Origin: Cheilinus undulatus
Lineage: Eukaryota > Chordata > Actinopteri > Labriformes > Labridae
Reading direction: 5' to 3'
DNA length: 64,000 nt
Assembly: GCF_018320785.1 (NCBI RefSeq)
Contig: NC_054877.1
Location: 35,796,151-35,860,150 of the forward strand
Below are positions 47,252-62,200 of the stretch, piece after piece. How positions within the stretch are numbered: the stretch's first letter is position 1; every line of letters starts with the position of its first letter. The translations under genes and the position numbers were made by a program. The notes beneath the pieces are model-generated. The model was given only the letters and a program-made list of their open reading frames with translations. It was not told the DNA's origin and did not search any database.

Positions 47252-50200
47252 ATGGCAGAGGTTTATTATGTTGGAGTGGACGTGGGCACTGCCAGTGTGA
47301 GGGCAGCTCTGGTGACCAGGACAGGACTGCTGAAGAGCACTGCAGAAGAGCCTATCAGCATCTGGGAGCCCCAGTCAGACCACTATGTCCAGTCCTCCTC
47401 TGAGATCTGGGACAGAGTCTGCACAGTTGTCCAGGTATGCTGATCCAGATCAGATACACTTATGACCCCAGCATGAACATGAAGTCAAGTTCCCAGTGTT
47501 TATTTCATTGATTTTTCCCTTTTTGGAAAAGTATGCACTTCTGCTAGATGTCTACATCCGTTAAGTGGCAGAAACTGTTTCTTTGAAATGTTATCCATTG
47601 ACACCTCAGCAAATATTTGAACTAATTACCCATTACTTTTAGCTAATATATCAACTTAAGCCATCAAAAGGCAAAGCTTCTGGCCAGCCTATTAAACCGC
47701 ATAACACTTACTTTACTGTGCACCATTTTTAGGAAACACTTTAATTTGTAAAAAGTTTTCATTTCTTATCCTTTACTTTCAGCTAATTAACTCAACCAAT
47801 TGTTAATTTTTGTTCATAGTTCAGCTGTTTTTCCAGTCCGTACTCCTCTTTATATAGTTCTAAAGGTTGAATCCAATATCAAAATGTAAATTTCTATTCT
47901 TTTAGCCTCTATTGTTTAAAAGCTTTATTCAGCATTTTTATTATGAATATATGTTATTGGATTTTTGCTGATATCAGATATGCTGATATTTACAAAATAA
48001 TTCTAGCTTATACAACATTGATCCTTACAACAAACAATTTAGATTGGATGAACAAATTAGTTCATTTCAGTCCTTAAAACACACTTAAAAGTGTAAGAAA
48101 TGATGATGAAAAAGAGACTTCAGCTGATTTGTGTCTGTTGATTCTGACTGAAAGTTTTTTTTCCTAGGGCCTATATTTACTTATGATATAGGCTAGATTT
48201 CTATAGCCAAAATCCATTTGTCTGTCCATTTTCTTCAGCTTACCTGTGGTCAAATCGCGGTGGCAGCAGGCTAATAAAGTCCACCCAGACATCTTTCTCC
48301 CCAGCAACATTTTCCAGCTTTTCCTGGGGGATTCTGAGGCTTTCCCCGGGCCAGATGAGATATAATCCCACCAGCTAGTCCTGGGTCTACACAGGTTCTC
48401 CTTCCAGTGGGACACGCCTGGAAGACCTCCACAGGGAGACGACCAGGAGGGATCCTGATCAGATGCCCAAACCACCACGACTGGCTCCTTTCGAGGGAAA
48501 AGAGCAGGGGCTCCTCTTTGAGATCCCTCAGATGGCCGAGCTTCTCACCCTATCTCTAAGGCTGAGCACAGCCACCCGCCTGAGGAATTTTTTTTTGTTT
48601 GCTTGAAGCTGCGATCTTATTCTTTCTGTCATACCCAGAGTTCATAACCATAGGTGAGGGTTGGAACATAGGTCAGCTGATAAATTGAGAGTTTTTCCCT
48701 CTGGCTCAGCCCTCTTTTCACCATAATTGTTGCACCGGGTTCTCAAGGAAATGAAGTGAAGAAAAAAAGAATAACAAACTTGTCAAAACACTACTGGCAG
48801 CATGTGAAATGCCATTAAGGGGCATCCCCTCAATAATGCTTTGAGATGGAAATAAATGAATGAACATTTGTTGCAGAGAGTAACCCAGGATGTGGAGAGG
48901 AGCCAGGTACGAGGGATTGGCTTTGATGCCACCTGCTCACTTGTGGTTTTGGACCAAAGCTTCCAGCCTGTACCCGTCAATGAGCATGGTAAATAAAGGA
49001 TTTCTTAAATCTATAGCTTGAACTTTGTTTCTTACTTCCCTGTTACCTTCCTTCATATCAGAAAAAGTTTGTATGTTCACTTAAGTTCATAATAAGTTCA
49101 TATCTCTGGTAAACTGTTTTTTTTTGTGGTGCCGGTTTAAATTTTTGACATTGTTAGAAAACTTTCTCTCTCTTTGAGCTTTTTGAAATGAAACGTTTTG
49201 GTTGCTGAGTTTTGCCTGGATGATTTGTTTCAGCCTAATGTAATAGGATCCTTTATTGATCTGTTAAGGTAATTTCCCTTCCTCCACCACAAGGTCAGAG
49301 GTCAGGGTCAGCTACAGAGCAGAACTCCTAAAGATGGTAGAGATTTACTTGTTTTTCACAGAAAAAAAGGCTATCACTGGGGCCTGGAGCAAGATACTTG
49401 GGTAAATAACTGATTATCTGCTGCCTAGAACTTAACCTGTTTAACAACAGGTTAATTTATTCTCTCCTGCTCCCAGCTAACACCTAAACTCATTCCTTGT
49501 AGTGTTAGCTATTAGGGAATATTTTATTCACCTTTTACCCCTCCTTGTCTGATTTCCTCTTTCCCTCTTCTTGCTTCCCCAGGTGACAGACAAAGGAACG
49601 TGGTGATGTGGATGGACCATCGAGCAGAAGAGCAGGCCGCACGTATCACAAACACCAGCCACAGGGTCCTGAGCAGGGTGGGAGGGGTTATGTCACCAGA
49701 GATGCAACCCCCAAAGCTGCTGTGGCTCAAAGAGGTGAGAGGTGAGCGAGGTCGCCACGGGGCCGCTGATCTCTGTATGTTTAATTTCACTCTCTGTATC
49801 GACTGGTCAGCATGTGCCTCCTGCTTTGTTTGAGAAGATTCTAGAATTACACTTTCTCCTCAGGAGGCGTCTGATTAATGGAGACTAAAAATCTCACCTG
49901 AAGTATTTTGTTTATGTGTGTAAATCTACAACATTTATGTTCTGTTATCACTCAGTGATCAGGTCTGGATGAACACACGTATCTCTTGTCTTTCCTTCAG
50001 AATCTCAGAGAAAGTTGCTGGAACAAAGCGGCCCATTTTTTCGACCTTCCAGACTTCCTTTCATGGAAGGCGACAGGCTCTTTGACACGGTAAGCTTTGT
50101 TTGATGATGATCGACCTGATTTTGAAAATCAGGGTCTTTACCAACATTCAAAATAACAATTTAGACAATACTGATGTATTTTAAATGCTTCTTTGTAATT

Positions 50201-53200
50201 CTTATTGCCTGTTTTCAAGTGAGCTATGCAAGCTGACTCATTTAAATGGTTTGAAGTGGTCCCTCCTCTTGGAATATCACTGAAACTGACTTCCGATGGC
50301 AGCATCCAAAGCTTCCCTAAATACCTGGATCTTTGTTTTGGCCCAGAAAATGTGCATTCCCAACATTTCTTTTCCATTTAACAATGAAAACAAAATACAG
50401 CCAGTCCAGCAGGTGACTTCTTCTGCACACACAAAATAACACTTCTCTGCCTCAGCAATTAGCAATGCTAGCTTGCCAGTAATATATTGGTGCAATACAA
50501 GAGATTCACAACAGTAAATGAAATTGATGCGTGCCTCATTATTTGTACATGGTTGGATTTTTGCCTACACTAGTGGTCAACCAATACATCACTTCAATTA
50601 GTAACATGAATGCCTACCTGAAGATGATGCTCATTATCCATTTTTGGCAGGACATCTGTAGCTGGTACTGTAACATTTATAACTTAAAAATCAAACTTGA
50701 TAATCAGTTACCTTGTTTGGTTGCTCTGAAGCTTGTCTTACTTTATTGTGAAGCAGGCTCTTGTTTTTGGTATGTTAGCAGCTAAGAAAATAGTTTTAGA
50801 TTTACCAAAAAACAGAGTTTAAGCTGGGTGCATCTACCCCGGAGTTTCAAAAAAAGCTTTTCGAGCATCTTAGACAGGCCGGAAGGGAGGGAGATAAAAA
50901 ACACCCACTCCCCCATTCCTGCTGTCCCTTATCAGCCACATCCTCTTTGAGTCTATACTGCTTTTCAGATTTAATTATAAGCCATAATGCCATTACCATT
51001 CAAGGCAGACTTATAATGAGCTACCTCAGTGTGAAACATGATGTATGGGCATGTAGAAGTCACAAGTTTGTAAGTGTTTTACCTTTTTTTTGTTTTTTTT
51101 TTAAGAAAATCATTGTTTATTTGTGGTTTCAGTCAACAGTACTACATTACCCACAATTCAAGGATGCCAGTGAAGCATCTGTGATCCCACCTTTACCTGC
51201 AAAACATCTGCCTTGTCTGGAACAGACAAGCTTCTAGGGAATTCAACAGTAGTTTTTCAACTCTAGACAGTTTAAATGGGGAAACAATTATACATGGTCA
51301 TGTAGAAGACACAAGCTTGCATATTATCTACGGTGTTATAAGAAAAAAAGGGTTTATTTGCAACATCTCTACATTACCCACTATCATGCAGTGTTAGGGC
51401 AATGTCTCTGCTTGGCAGAGCTGCAGATTTTAGCTGTTTGCTGCAGTGAGTGAAGCTAACTTTTGTGGAAAAAGTGGGCGGTAACTGTTGAGCTCTATGG
51501 TGACAACAGACAGCAGCATGTATGTCACTTAGCACCAGATCAGCCTGCAGGAAAAAACAACTTTGTGTTAAAATGTCAAGATCTGGACCTTAGCTGATTA
51601 AACCCTGCCTTTCAATAGGTTTTCATATAAAAAGAGGTCTGACTTTATTTATCAAAGGACAGTGTGTAATGACATAGTTCAAAATGCAAATTTCTATCTG
51701 TTTTCAAGGGTTAAGTCACTCTTTAAAGTAAATAAAGGCTGCCCACAATCCCTGTTTTGTCTAGATGAGTTTGGGAACTAGTGCCAGGTACACATGTTAA
51801 AAGGCTCTGTAGCCACATACATGTGTTTAATGAAAAATTAGTATCTGGGGCCCAGTCATGAGGCGCCTTAATTTTCTTCACTTTGCAATTGTAGTCCATG
51901 CTGGGTGATGATCATGATCTTTGGCATTTGCTCTGATGAGACTGTTGCTTTACTGTATTTATCTCTGCACAGTCTGCCTGTGGTTATCTTTAGTTATTTT
52001 TGTTCATAGTGGTGGACTCAGGATGTTTGAGGGATAGGTGTGAAAATCGTAATAGGGCACCTGCTGTATGTGGTGGGGAGCCAGTGCAAAAAAGTTGTCA
52101 AATATTTCACGTGAAAGAGTGACAAAACTTGGAAAGGAGTCACTCAGTTTTTATGATTACAATAGAACTGTAAATGCAGATGAGGTACTATTAACTATTT
52201 AACTGTTGGTTTCCTAAAGATGCACAAAGGATGTTAGAGAAAATTGACTTTGTACCAGGGAAATTATAGCACTTAATTTCATTTTCTCCACTTTTGGACA
52301 TGCTCCCTCTCAGGTTTCTTCTGCTGAGAGTGCACACTGCCCACTGGAGGGAAACCCTGGAGAGAAATTCATCTTTTATTGCACCCTTGAGGGCATTTTG
52401 TCTTGATTTCTCTCCTCAGGGCGGCACTCTATCATGTTAATCCACCTGTAGGTTCTGCAGAGGGCACTTTATCATATTAATGAACCTGTAAGTTCTGCAA
52501 AAAGGGCAGTTGATCATGTTTATCCACCTGTAGGTTCTTCAGAGAGGACCCTTGTTCATGTTTATCCACCTGTAGGATCTCCAGATAAAAAACTTTATCA
52601 TGTTTATCTACCTATAGGTTCTCCAGAGAGGGCACTTTATCACGTTTATCTACCTGTAGGTTCTCCAGTGAGGGCAATTTATCATGTTTATCCATCTGTA
52701 GGCTCTCCAGAGAGAGCACTTTATCATGTTTATCTACCCGTAGGTTGTCCAGAGAGGGCACTTTATCATGTTTATCCACCTGAAGGTTCTGCAGAGAGGG
52801 CACTTTCTCATGTTTATCCACCTGTAGGTTCTACAGGTAGATTTCTGTATTGTGCCATCTCTGCAAGATGAAAACAAAACATTTTTAAAAAGAAGATAAT
52901 GTCCATCCTTTTTTGTAGGTTTAATAACTAAAAAGCATCTTTCATAGCTGACAGTAGGCTTTTAATGCTGTGGACCCTGTGCTGTTTTTTAATGAGATTA
53001 TTCTGAAACATGTGACAATGCTGTTTGTCTTTTTATCAGGTCTTTATGCACTCTTGTGTGTAAATGGACATACTGTCCTCCAGAGGGATGGGACACTAGT
53101 TTTTGGACCAGCATAGGACTGGAGGATCTCCTGGAAAACAGCTGTTCTAGAATAGGTATGAACCACTAAATAATGAACTTCTTGTTCACTGTTTTTTGAA

Positions 53201-56200
53201 AAATTGCAAGGACATGGCAGAGTTTTCATGTTACAACTTCATGTTATTTATGGCGTTCTGGTTTTCGTTATCCAGGCAGTCTGACGTGTTCTCCAGGGAG
53301 CCCGTTGGGAGACGGCCTCACCCAGGAGGCAGCAGCAGATCTTGGTTTGGACCCTGGAACAGCAGTTGGTGCTTCACTCATCGATGCTCATGCTGGAGGC
53401 CTTGGTATAAAACACTTAACATTTCTTATCAAACCACTGTTAGTCTGCTCAATCTTTGATGAATCCTTAAGTTCTTTCTCAAGTTCTGGTGGGTTTTAGA
53501 TGGAACAGTTTTTTTTTTTTTTTTTTTTCCTAAATCTGGCCTCCTAAAACCATGAAAAATGCCATCAGTTAGAAGCGAAATCACAAAGGAGGAAGGAGGC
53601 AGAGGCTTTCTTTTCATATGTAAAGGTGATATTTTTGCCCAGAGTAGATTTAGAAGAAGTCCTTACTGTCGAAAAATTAAGATGCTAATCCACCAGGTGA
53701 CATACATAAAATTTAAGAAACAGTTTTAGGGTTAAATGTTTATATTTCTTATCCACATATGCAGCTTAAAGCTTAGCATCATTAATTTGATAGTCAAGGT
53801 GAGGCTGAACAAACTTTTGAAACACTCAGAAGCTTCATGGGAATTCAGTTGATAGTTTTCAGTAAGTAGTGCCCTTTTTATATTTTACTTAAGCTAAAAT
53901 TTTAACTGCCTATCCACTCCATTAAGCAAAAGTTAAGTAAAGAAGTGGTCTGTCTCTTCTGGTAAATTACTAACTCCATTAGTTTAGCCACACTTGACTA
54001 ATAATCTTTGCTGCTTTTTTCACAGTTTTATCTGTGGCTTATATTAACAACTGGTTATCATTTCCTGATCATTTCTAGCCAACCTTTTTAGGATATATTT
54101 TGTGGGGCTTTCATACATTTATTTGAGGGATTCACATTCAGGAAAGGAGCCAGATTTGAACCAAGGCTGCCCCCTCTGAGGACAGGAGCCCCTGTACACG
54201 GGGCACACAGACATAACCATTAGGTTACCAATATGTCATCTTTACAACTTTTTATTAAAACGTCTAGCTTAAAGAAAAAGGTTTTCTGACTGTTTTTCAG
54301 TACTTTAAGTTAATTTTAAGAGGCTTTATCCATGACTCTTCAGACAGGCATATTAAAAAATAGCCCCAGCATTGCTTTAATTACTGTCACTGAGACAAAG
54401 CTGTGTAATGAGAGCATTTTTATAACAAATGCCTTGAGAGTATGTGTCCATTTCCACCGGTAGCACCACTGCCTGTGTGTGAAGATGCTTAAAAAGTGAT
54501 GAATACAATCCTGATAATGATTTTGGGATATATAGGGATTGGAATCGAAAGCCTGCTACAGTTGAGAACTGGTTCCAATTGGTTAAATCCATCGACATCA
54601 TTTAAATTTTATTTTAACTTTCCCCTTACCAATGCCTAACTTCCACGTGCCTTGAAAAGCACAATCTTGCTAGTGGCAGTCAGCGCAAACAAGAACAGAG
54701 AAGTCAAGGAAATAAACATGGTGGACAATTACAACAACAGGCCAAAGTGGCTAAAAGTGTGGCTTCATTTCTCAAAAAATGATGTAACATCTGTCCAACA
54801 GTGACTTCATGCAAGGCATGCATCTTTTTGCACAAGAACTGTGAATTTTTTTTACAAGATTTCAATTTATTTTATAACTCTAGAGATCTAGGATCTAGAG
54901 ACTAGTTTTATAATTATTTCAAGTTTTTTTGGTTAAAAGAAAATGAGCAGTAGTATTGTATTCTAATTCAAGTTCAGAGATTGAAGATCCAGAGAGCAAT
55001 TTGTTTTAACTGAGACACTTCCAACAAAAAAGAGAATATTTGTATATTTTAGCATGTTCCCTCCCAAACAGTTGGTGTTTAACATTTTTAGTGATCAAAT
55101 CTGTTTGATTTCCCCTGGTCCGGTCCGATAATAGTTGTGGATTACTATTTTCATGTTTTGAGTGGCAGAGGAAAGTGCACAGAGAAAGAGAGAGAGAGAT
55201 GAATTAAAGGAGACAGCAGTATCATGTGATCCTCTCTTGATGTAACTCAGTTTATCTTTAAATGAAAACAATGCTTTGGTCTCCTCCAGCACCCCTGTAA
55301 TCACTGCTAAGTTTTTTTAGACTTGCAGCCGTTTTTTAAAAGATTGAATGAGACGCCTGCAGAGGTGCTTGCTGTGCTTGCGCTTGCACACTGGCAAATG
55401 TTTGTAAAACGCCTGGTTGTAATATCGTATTACAAGTTTGACAGTATTAAAAAAAAAGATTCTGCCCAATCCTAATCAGTGTCAATTGTTCATCTGTTGT
55501 ATCTAATCAATTTAGTAATGGCGTCTAATGCACCCAACTGCAGATTCAGAAAGAAATTCTTTTTAGGCAGAAGTGGCCTATTGGACTAACTGACCTGTTT
55601 TTATGGTCATCAACCACAAGAAGAAATGTGGGAGTCTTGTATTGATATTGGTCCTTATTTTTACCATCAGTGCATCTCTAGTTCAAAGATTGGCATGAGG
55701 CAGGAAGCAGTGTAGAGAAGTAATTGGCAGTTTTTAGTTTCAACAGGTAATCTCATTCAAACAGCATCTCATTCAAAAAGAGAGGCCTGGTCACATACAT
55801 GTTAGATCCCACCAGAACTCTATCAGTGATGGTGCCTTAAGTTAAATGAAATAACATGCCGCCTCCAGATACCTGTCTTTAAAGGTGCTAATTGTGGCTC
55901 CTCCATGCTGTATCTTCTGGCTCCAGGGCGGCAGTAGGCCATCCCTGCTTTAGAAATTCAACCCATCTGGTTTTGTTCAGCGAGATAAACTGCACACGAA
56001 CCTTAGCCTCTGACTTCTGCCTGTGACCTCTGCCGATCACACATTGTTGTATCAGTCAGAGGTTAAAACACTGTGCTCTTTTAGTCGCTGTGCGTGTCAC
56101 AGTGATGTACGCCCCCTGTCCCTGAACCATCCACCTTAAACTCAAACCAGCTTGACAAACATTATTCCAGCAGTTAGTGTCACTGTTGAATCACATGTGA

Positions 56201-59200
56201 AGGTTAGAGGAGCACATCAAAAGAATTTAAAGCTTTTCATCTGTAAATCATCAGGATTTGACCCTGACTGAGCTCTATCAGGAGCTGTAAACAGCAAATA
56301 TCTAATCGGCCTCTCACAAAGCAGCAACCAGTGCATTTAGGCAGGTAGACATGGCCACAATGATGTGCTGAAGTTAAAAACAGGCATCCTTATGGGGAAG
56401 AAAAGTAATTTAAGTGTCTCTGAATGGGCTTGTCTAAGTATTTCTCAGTTGCTAATCTACTGGGCTTTTCACATGAGCATTATTTTCCAGGAGAAAAAAC
56501 CTTGTTACAGTCGAGGTATAAAGAAGAGCATCTCTAAACTCACATGTCAAACCTTGAAGCAGATGGGCCACACCAGTCATTCCCAATTTCTCTATGGACC
56601 CCTCAATACATGTCTCTAAGAAAAGCTGATACCATCAAGAACGCAAATAAAAAAAGTGATGCCTTGTTGTCAAAAATTCCCGTCCATTTTAAATGCTTTC
56701 ACTGATAAATTCCCAATAAAATAGGCCTATGTTCTTTATAAGACAGCCTTTGAATAAACTGTTCATCTAGTGCATTATTTTTAATTTCTTTTGATGTTTT
56801 CAAACTTATTTTTGACAACCTCAGTGCTTACCAAATCTCACGCCCTACCTGAGATATTTGACCCCAGGTTAGTTACCAATGGGCTGCAGCAACAGAAGAC
56901 CACACAGTGTGCAACTCCTGTCAGCTGAAAACATGAAGCTGAGACTACAAAAAACACAAGCTCATCAAAACTGAAGAATTGAGAATTTGCATTTGTTGGA
57001 TCAGAATTTGGTGAGCGCCTGCCAGACCACTAACAACCATGGCATGCTCAAAGTCACTTAAACCACCTTTCTTCCTCATTCTGAAGCTCAGATTGTTTTG
57101 GCCATTTTTGCATGCCTAGTTGCATTGGTTGCTGCCATGTGGCTGATAACATACTGGCACTAATGAACCTGATTGATACCTAATGAAGTGATTGGTGGGT
57201 GTATGTCCTTGCAAAATAGAAATAAGGTTATACTGATAAGTATGATTGAAATGTGTGTTTTTTACCATCCAGGTGTGATTGGAGCAGATGTAAAAGGCTT
57301 CCACTTACCCTGTGAAGACCAACCAATCACATCCCGAATGGCGATGATCTGTGGGACGTCAACGTGTCACATGGCAGTGAGTGATTTAGACACTTTTACC
57401 TAACTTCGTTGTGATGCTGTGTAAATTTCTCCTGTTACACATTTTAGCAGAAGTTATGTTCAGCCAAGGCTGTTATTAAAATTCTATCATTAAAAATGAA
57501 GGTTTAACCTGATTCTGATAATTTCACATCATGACTTATACAAAACATTTTGTTATGAATAACCTTAGCCTCTGAAGAGACTGAGAGACAGGGAGCTGAT
57601 ATGAAACTTCACTTGACTTGTATTAATATATAATGCAAATAATAGGGTCACTCTCAACTTTTTCCTGTAAATGTATTTTCTTTTAGGGTGTGAACATATT
57701 TTTGTCATGATGTCTAAGCTGATTTTATGTAGATTTAATATTTTACCTTCATGTGCTTCAGATCAGCGAGCAGCCCCTGTTTGTGCCTGGAGTGTGGGGG
57801 CCATGCCTGTCTGCCATGGTACCCGACATGTGGCTCAACGAGGGAGGACAGAGCGCTACAGGAAGGCTGGTCAGTCCACTTCCAAACTATTTTCATTATT
57901 AATAGACTTGCTTTAGTGCTTAGGAAAGAAAACTTGACATACACGGAGAAATGTCATAAATTTAATCCATGTATAAATGTATCCAGAAGTCATTCGCACA
58001 TCTTACCACTCAGAGAACAACCTTTCAAAGGAATTACTTGGAAAAAAGAGAATGGGTATCTCAATAGGACTAAATAAGGATTAAATAAGATAAAATAAAC
58101 ATTCAGTAAACAGTGCCTATAAAAAGTATTAAAGCATTGGATGTTTTATCATTTTATTGATTTTATAAGTTAATCATCTTCAATGCAATTTGAAAAAATC
58201 AAAGGGAGCATGTTGGAGCTACCACAGGAATATTGAGTTAGGGGACTGTCTCTGTCATCAGGTCACTGTATAATGACACTGAGACTTATGTCCATATTCT
58301 CTCATGCATGTTGGCTGCCAACAGACATATCACTGACTCTGTATGTAATTTTCATGGACAGAATCTCAATGCAAAGCCAGGGTGAGTAGAGTTTCAGGTT
58401 TCAGGACCTCAGAATGTCACCTCTGCTTTTTGAGATGATGTGTTTCTGTTGGCTTCTTCAGCCGGAACCTCCAGCAGGCATTGGGGTGGTTTGCAGCCGA
58501 GTGTGAAGCGGCAGGGATGAGGGGCAGCATCTCAAGTTCAAGGCTATGGTTCTCTGCTGAAAAACAATAGACTGCTCCCTCTGGGTGGGGAGTGAGTCTT
58601 TGCCTCAAGTGAAGGAGCTGAAGTATCTTAGGGTCTTGCTCATGAGTGAGGGCGAAATAGAGCGTGGGATTCACAGAAGGATTGGTGAAGCATCAACAGT
58701 AATGCATGTGTTGTGCTGAATGGTGAAGAGGGAGCTGAGCCAAAAGGCAAAGCTTTCAATTTGCCAGTTAATCTTTGTTTCAGCCCTCTGCTATGGTCAT
58801 GGTTTTTTGGGGAATGACAAAATGAGTTTCCTCCAAAGGGTGGATGGACTCAGCCTTAGAGACAGTGAGGAGCTCAGACATTCAGAGGGTGCTTAGAGAG
58901 TTGCTACTCCTGCTTTGAAAGTTGAGGTGGTTCAAGCATCCGATCAGGAGGCCTCCTGGGCGCCTTCTTTTGGAGGTCTTCAGGGCATGTCCAACTGGGA
59001 AGAGGCCTCGGGGTAGACCAAGAATTTACCGGAGGAATTTTATTTCTTGTCTGACATGATAATGCCTCTGGATCCTCCAGGAGGAGTTGGGAAATGTTGC
59101 TTGGACGAGGGGAGTCAACTTGCTTAGCCTGCTGCCGCTGCAATGTGGAATAGCAGAGGCAGAAGAAAATGGATGGATGTATCTTTACATATGAGTGAAA

Positions 59201-62200
59201 AATCATAGAAAAAAATTGTGTTATGAAACCAAGTAGAAGTACTTGGATCTACACAAGCCTTTCTGTCATCAGCTGTTGGCTCCTGTAATCCTCTTTGTTA
59301 AATTGTCTCCTCCCTCAGATCGAGCACATGGTGAAGGGCCACACCGCCTACACTCAGCTCCAGGAACAGGCACGGCAGAGGTCAGCGGATTTCAATGCCG
59401 AACTTCTCAAAAGAAGTTCTGCACAGCATTATTTCAGATATTTTAAAATGTCCAGAAAGCTTTGTGAAGACTAGAAGGTCACTAGTATTGTGTTTTATTA
59501 CTCTGCTATTCTGTGGATTCTGCAAATGCACTCATTTATTTGTGATTTTTTAGGAAAATTATTAATAAGAGCTCTGCTTTTCCTGCCACGACTAAAACCT
59601 GCTGTTAAAAATACCTGAAGTGTTCTCTTCAAAGTTGTTCTTGATACATTTCTAGTGAAATTTATCAGACAGAGACCTTTGCTTTCCCGCGGTTATTTTT
59701 CCCAGATGTCCTTTTGCGGGTGAGAACATTTACAGCTACCTGAACAGCCACCTGAGTTCAATGGCAAACTCTGGCTCTGCCGTCGACCTGCTGGGCTCTG
59801 GTCTTCATGTGTGGCCAGACTTTCACGGGAACAGGTCGCCGCTGGCTGACCCTACGCTGAAGGGCATGGTGAGGAAACATGAGTCAAGGCTTTGTGTGAC
59901 TGAAGACATTTTTAACTGTTGTAGCTAAAGTCTGTCTTACTGTTTTGTAATGTATTGTAAAACATTTTGTTTACTATTATTTTATTCACAAGTTTGTAAA
60001 TAGTTTTTATTTTTTTAATTAGGTGGGAATATTCATACCATTATCTGTGCATTGAGTACAAAGCTTATGAGAATACTGGCTACAGTTGACACAGTTGTTT
60101 TTTTTTTTTTTTTTTTTTTAACAAAGAGCTTAATACTACATTAAAAAGATGATATGACAAGCTAGTATTTTGAAGCTGAACTTAGCCATACTAATTAGCT
60201 AACTTATAGTGACTTTACATTGCAGAGTTCGCTGATGTTATAAACTTAGGAGCAGACTTATCCAGTGTTTCTGTACCTTTGAAGAAATGTAGACATCCTT
60301 CTCATCTTCTGTTTTCGCATATTTGTCTTACAAAATTGTTTCAGATCATCAAACAAATTTTAATATTAGACAAAGAAAACAAAATTCAACATGTAAATAA
60401 AAAATGCTGTTTAATATAATTATTTCATTTATGAAAGGAAAACAGCCCTCTAAAACCACTTGGCACCATTTGGTAATTCCCCCTTTAATTGAAGAAATCC
60501 CTTAAATATATAAGCTGTCTGACAAAGTGAAGCAGGCTAAAAGATCTCAAAAAGCAACACATCATGCTGTTATCTAAAGAAATTCAGGAACTGATAAAAA
60601 ACATTGACATCTATAAGCAAATCACTGTGAGAGCCATTACCCACAAAGGGAGAAAACTTGGAACCGCGGTTAACTTACCCAGGACTGGCTGGCCTACAAA
60701 AATTACTCCAAGAGCACATTAGTGACCCATCCAGGATGTCACTAAAAAAAACAGAAAAACATCCAAAGACCTGCAGGCCTCACTTGACTCAGTAAAAGTC
60801 AGTGTTCAAGATTCAAAATTAAGAAAGAGACTGGGAAAATAGCATCCATTGGAGAGTTCCAAGGCCAAAACCACTGCTAACAAAAAAGAACAAAGGCTTA
60901 TCACACATTTGCCAAACAACATCGTGATGATTCCCAGGACTTTTAAGACAATGATCAGAAACACACCAGAAAATCCACCGCTGAATGACTTAAAAAAATT
61001 CAACTGAAGGAGTGGCCTAGTCAAAGTTTGGACTTAAATCTGACTAAGATGTTGTGGCATGACCTCATATAGGTCATTCATGCTCAAACACCTTCCAATG
61101 CGGCTGAAATAAAATTATTTTGCAACTAAGAGTGGGCCAAAATTCCTCCACAGTTATGTGAAAGACTAATTTCCAGTTATAGCAAACACATGCTTGCAGT
61201 TGTTTCTGCCAAGGGTGGTACAAACAGTTATTTGGTTTAGGGGGCTGTGACTTTTTCACATAGGGGCCGGGTAAGTTTGGATGGCTTTAATTTAAAAACT
61301 TTGTCTAATATTAAAATATGTTTGGTGATATGAAAAATTTAAGTGTGGCAAATGTGCAAAACAAAAAAATCAGAAAGTGGGCAAATGCTTTTTTTTCACA
61401 GCACTGTAGCTTAATCCAGAGGAGACACTTTGCTGTGTTTGTGCTAGGTTTAGGGAAATGGATGCAATCTATTTTATTCTCTAGCTTCTCAGGATATCTT
61501 GCAAATGTTCTGACTTTACTCCTGCACAGTGTTTGACCATTTATCTAATATGAACCTGTATACATTTCAATAGAACTGCAGGAAAATCAAATGCTTCTCT
61601 GAGAAGGTCTATGAGCTGGATGTCTGAGTGGACTGTCAAATTGCATAGTTATCTTGTTTGCAGATTTCCTGTTTCATTTTAGCAATAATGCAACAACAAT
61701 ACATATAAACTATACTACTTATAAACTTATAGGAACTGAGAAATAGTGGTTATATGTGTGATACACTGGTGCAGAGCAGTTCAGTTATGTGTCCTTCTTC
61801 TGAGGACCCTTGGTCGTAAAGTTGTGATTTAATTAAGTTTTTGTGTGGCTTTAAGTGAATAATTGGGCATTTATCTTTATTTTCTAACTTTTTAGATTGG
61901 TCTTTACTTTCTCAGGGAAAAAATAACACATTAAGCTCCTGAAAAGCTTTCTGTGTTCAGTAAGTTAATCATTGTTTTCAGGCCTTATCTGTAGCTGCAG
62001 GAAACAGGAAGGCAGGGATCAGAGAGCTGGTGCATATTGCTTTGACTGAGTCCCTGCTGGTGTTGGAGATACCAGACTCTCTATGACAGCTTTTCTTTAA
62101 CCAACACATCGTCAGTGACTTCTGCTGATTCTTTTTATTAAAACACTTGGACAGAAATGACTTATTACTGTGTTGCAGGTAATTGGGCTGTCGCTCTCTC

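Noticed and set aside
52430-52850. CRISPR-like array
   Set aside because: Units are contiguous and diverged with no unique spacers, in a vertebrate intron. It is a minisatellite.
52612-52871. Repeat proteins on both strands of the minisatellite
   Set aside because: The openness follows from the 42-bp unit length. The locus is intronic and has no gene signals.
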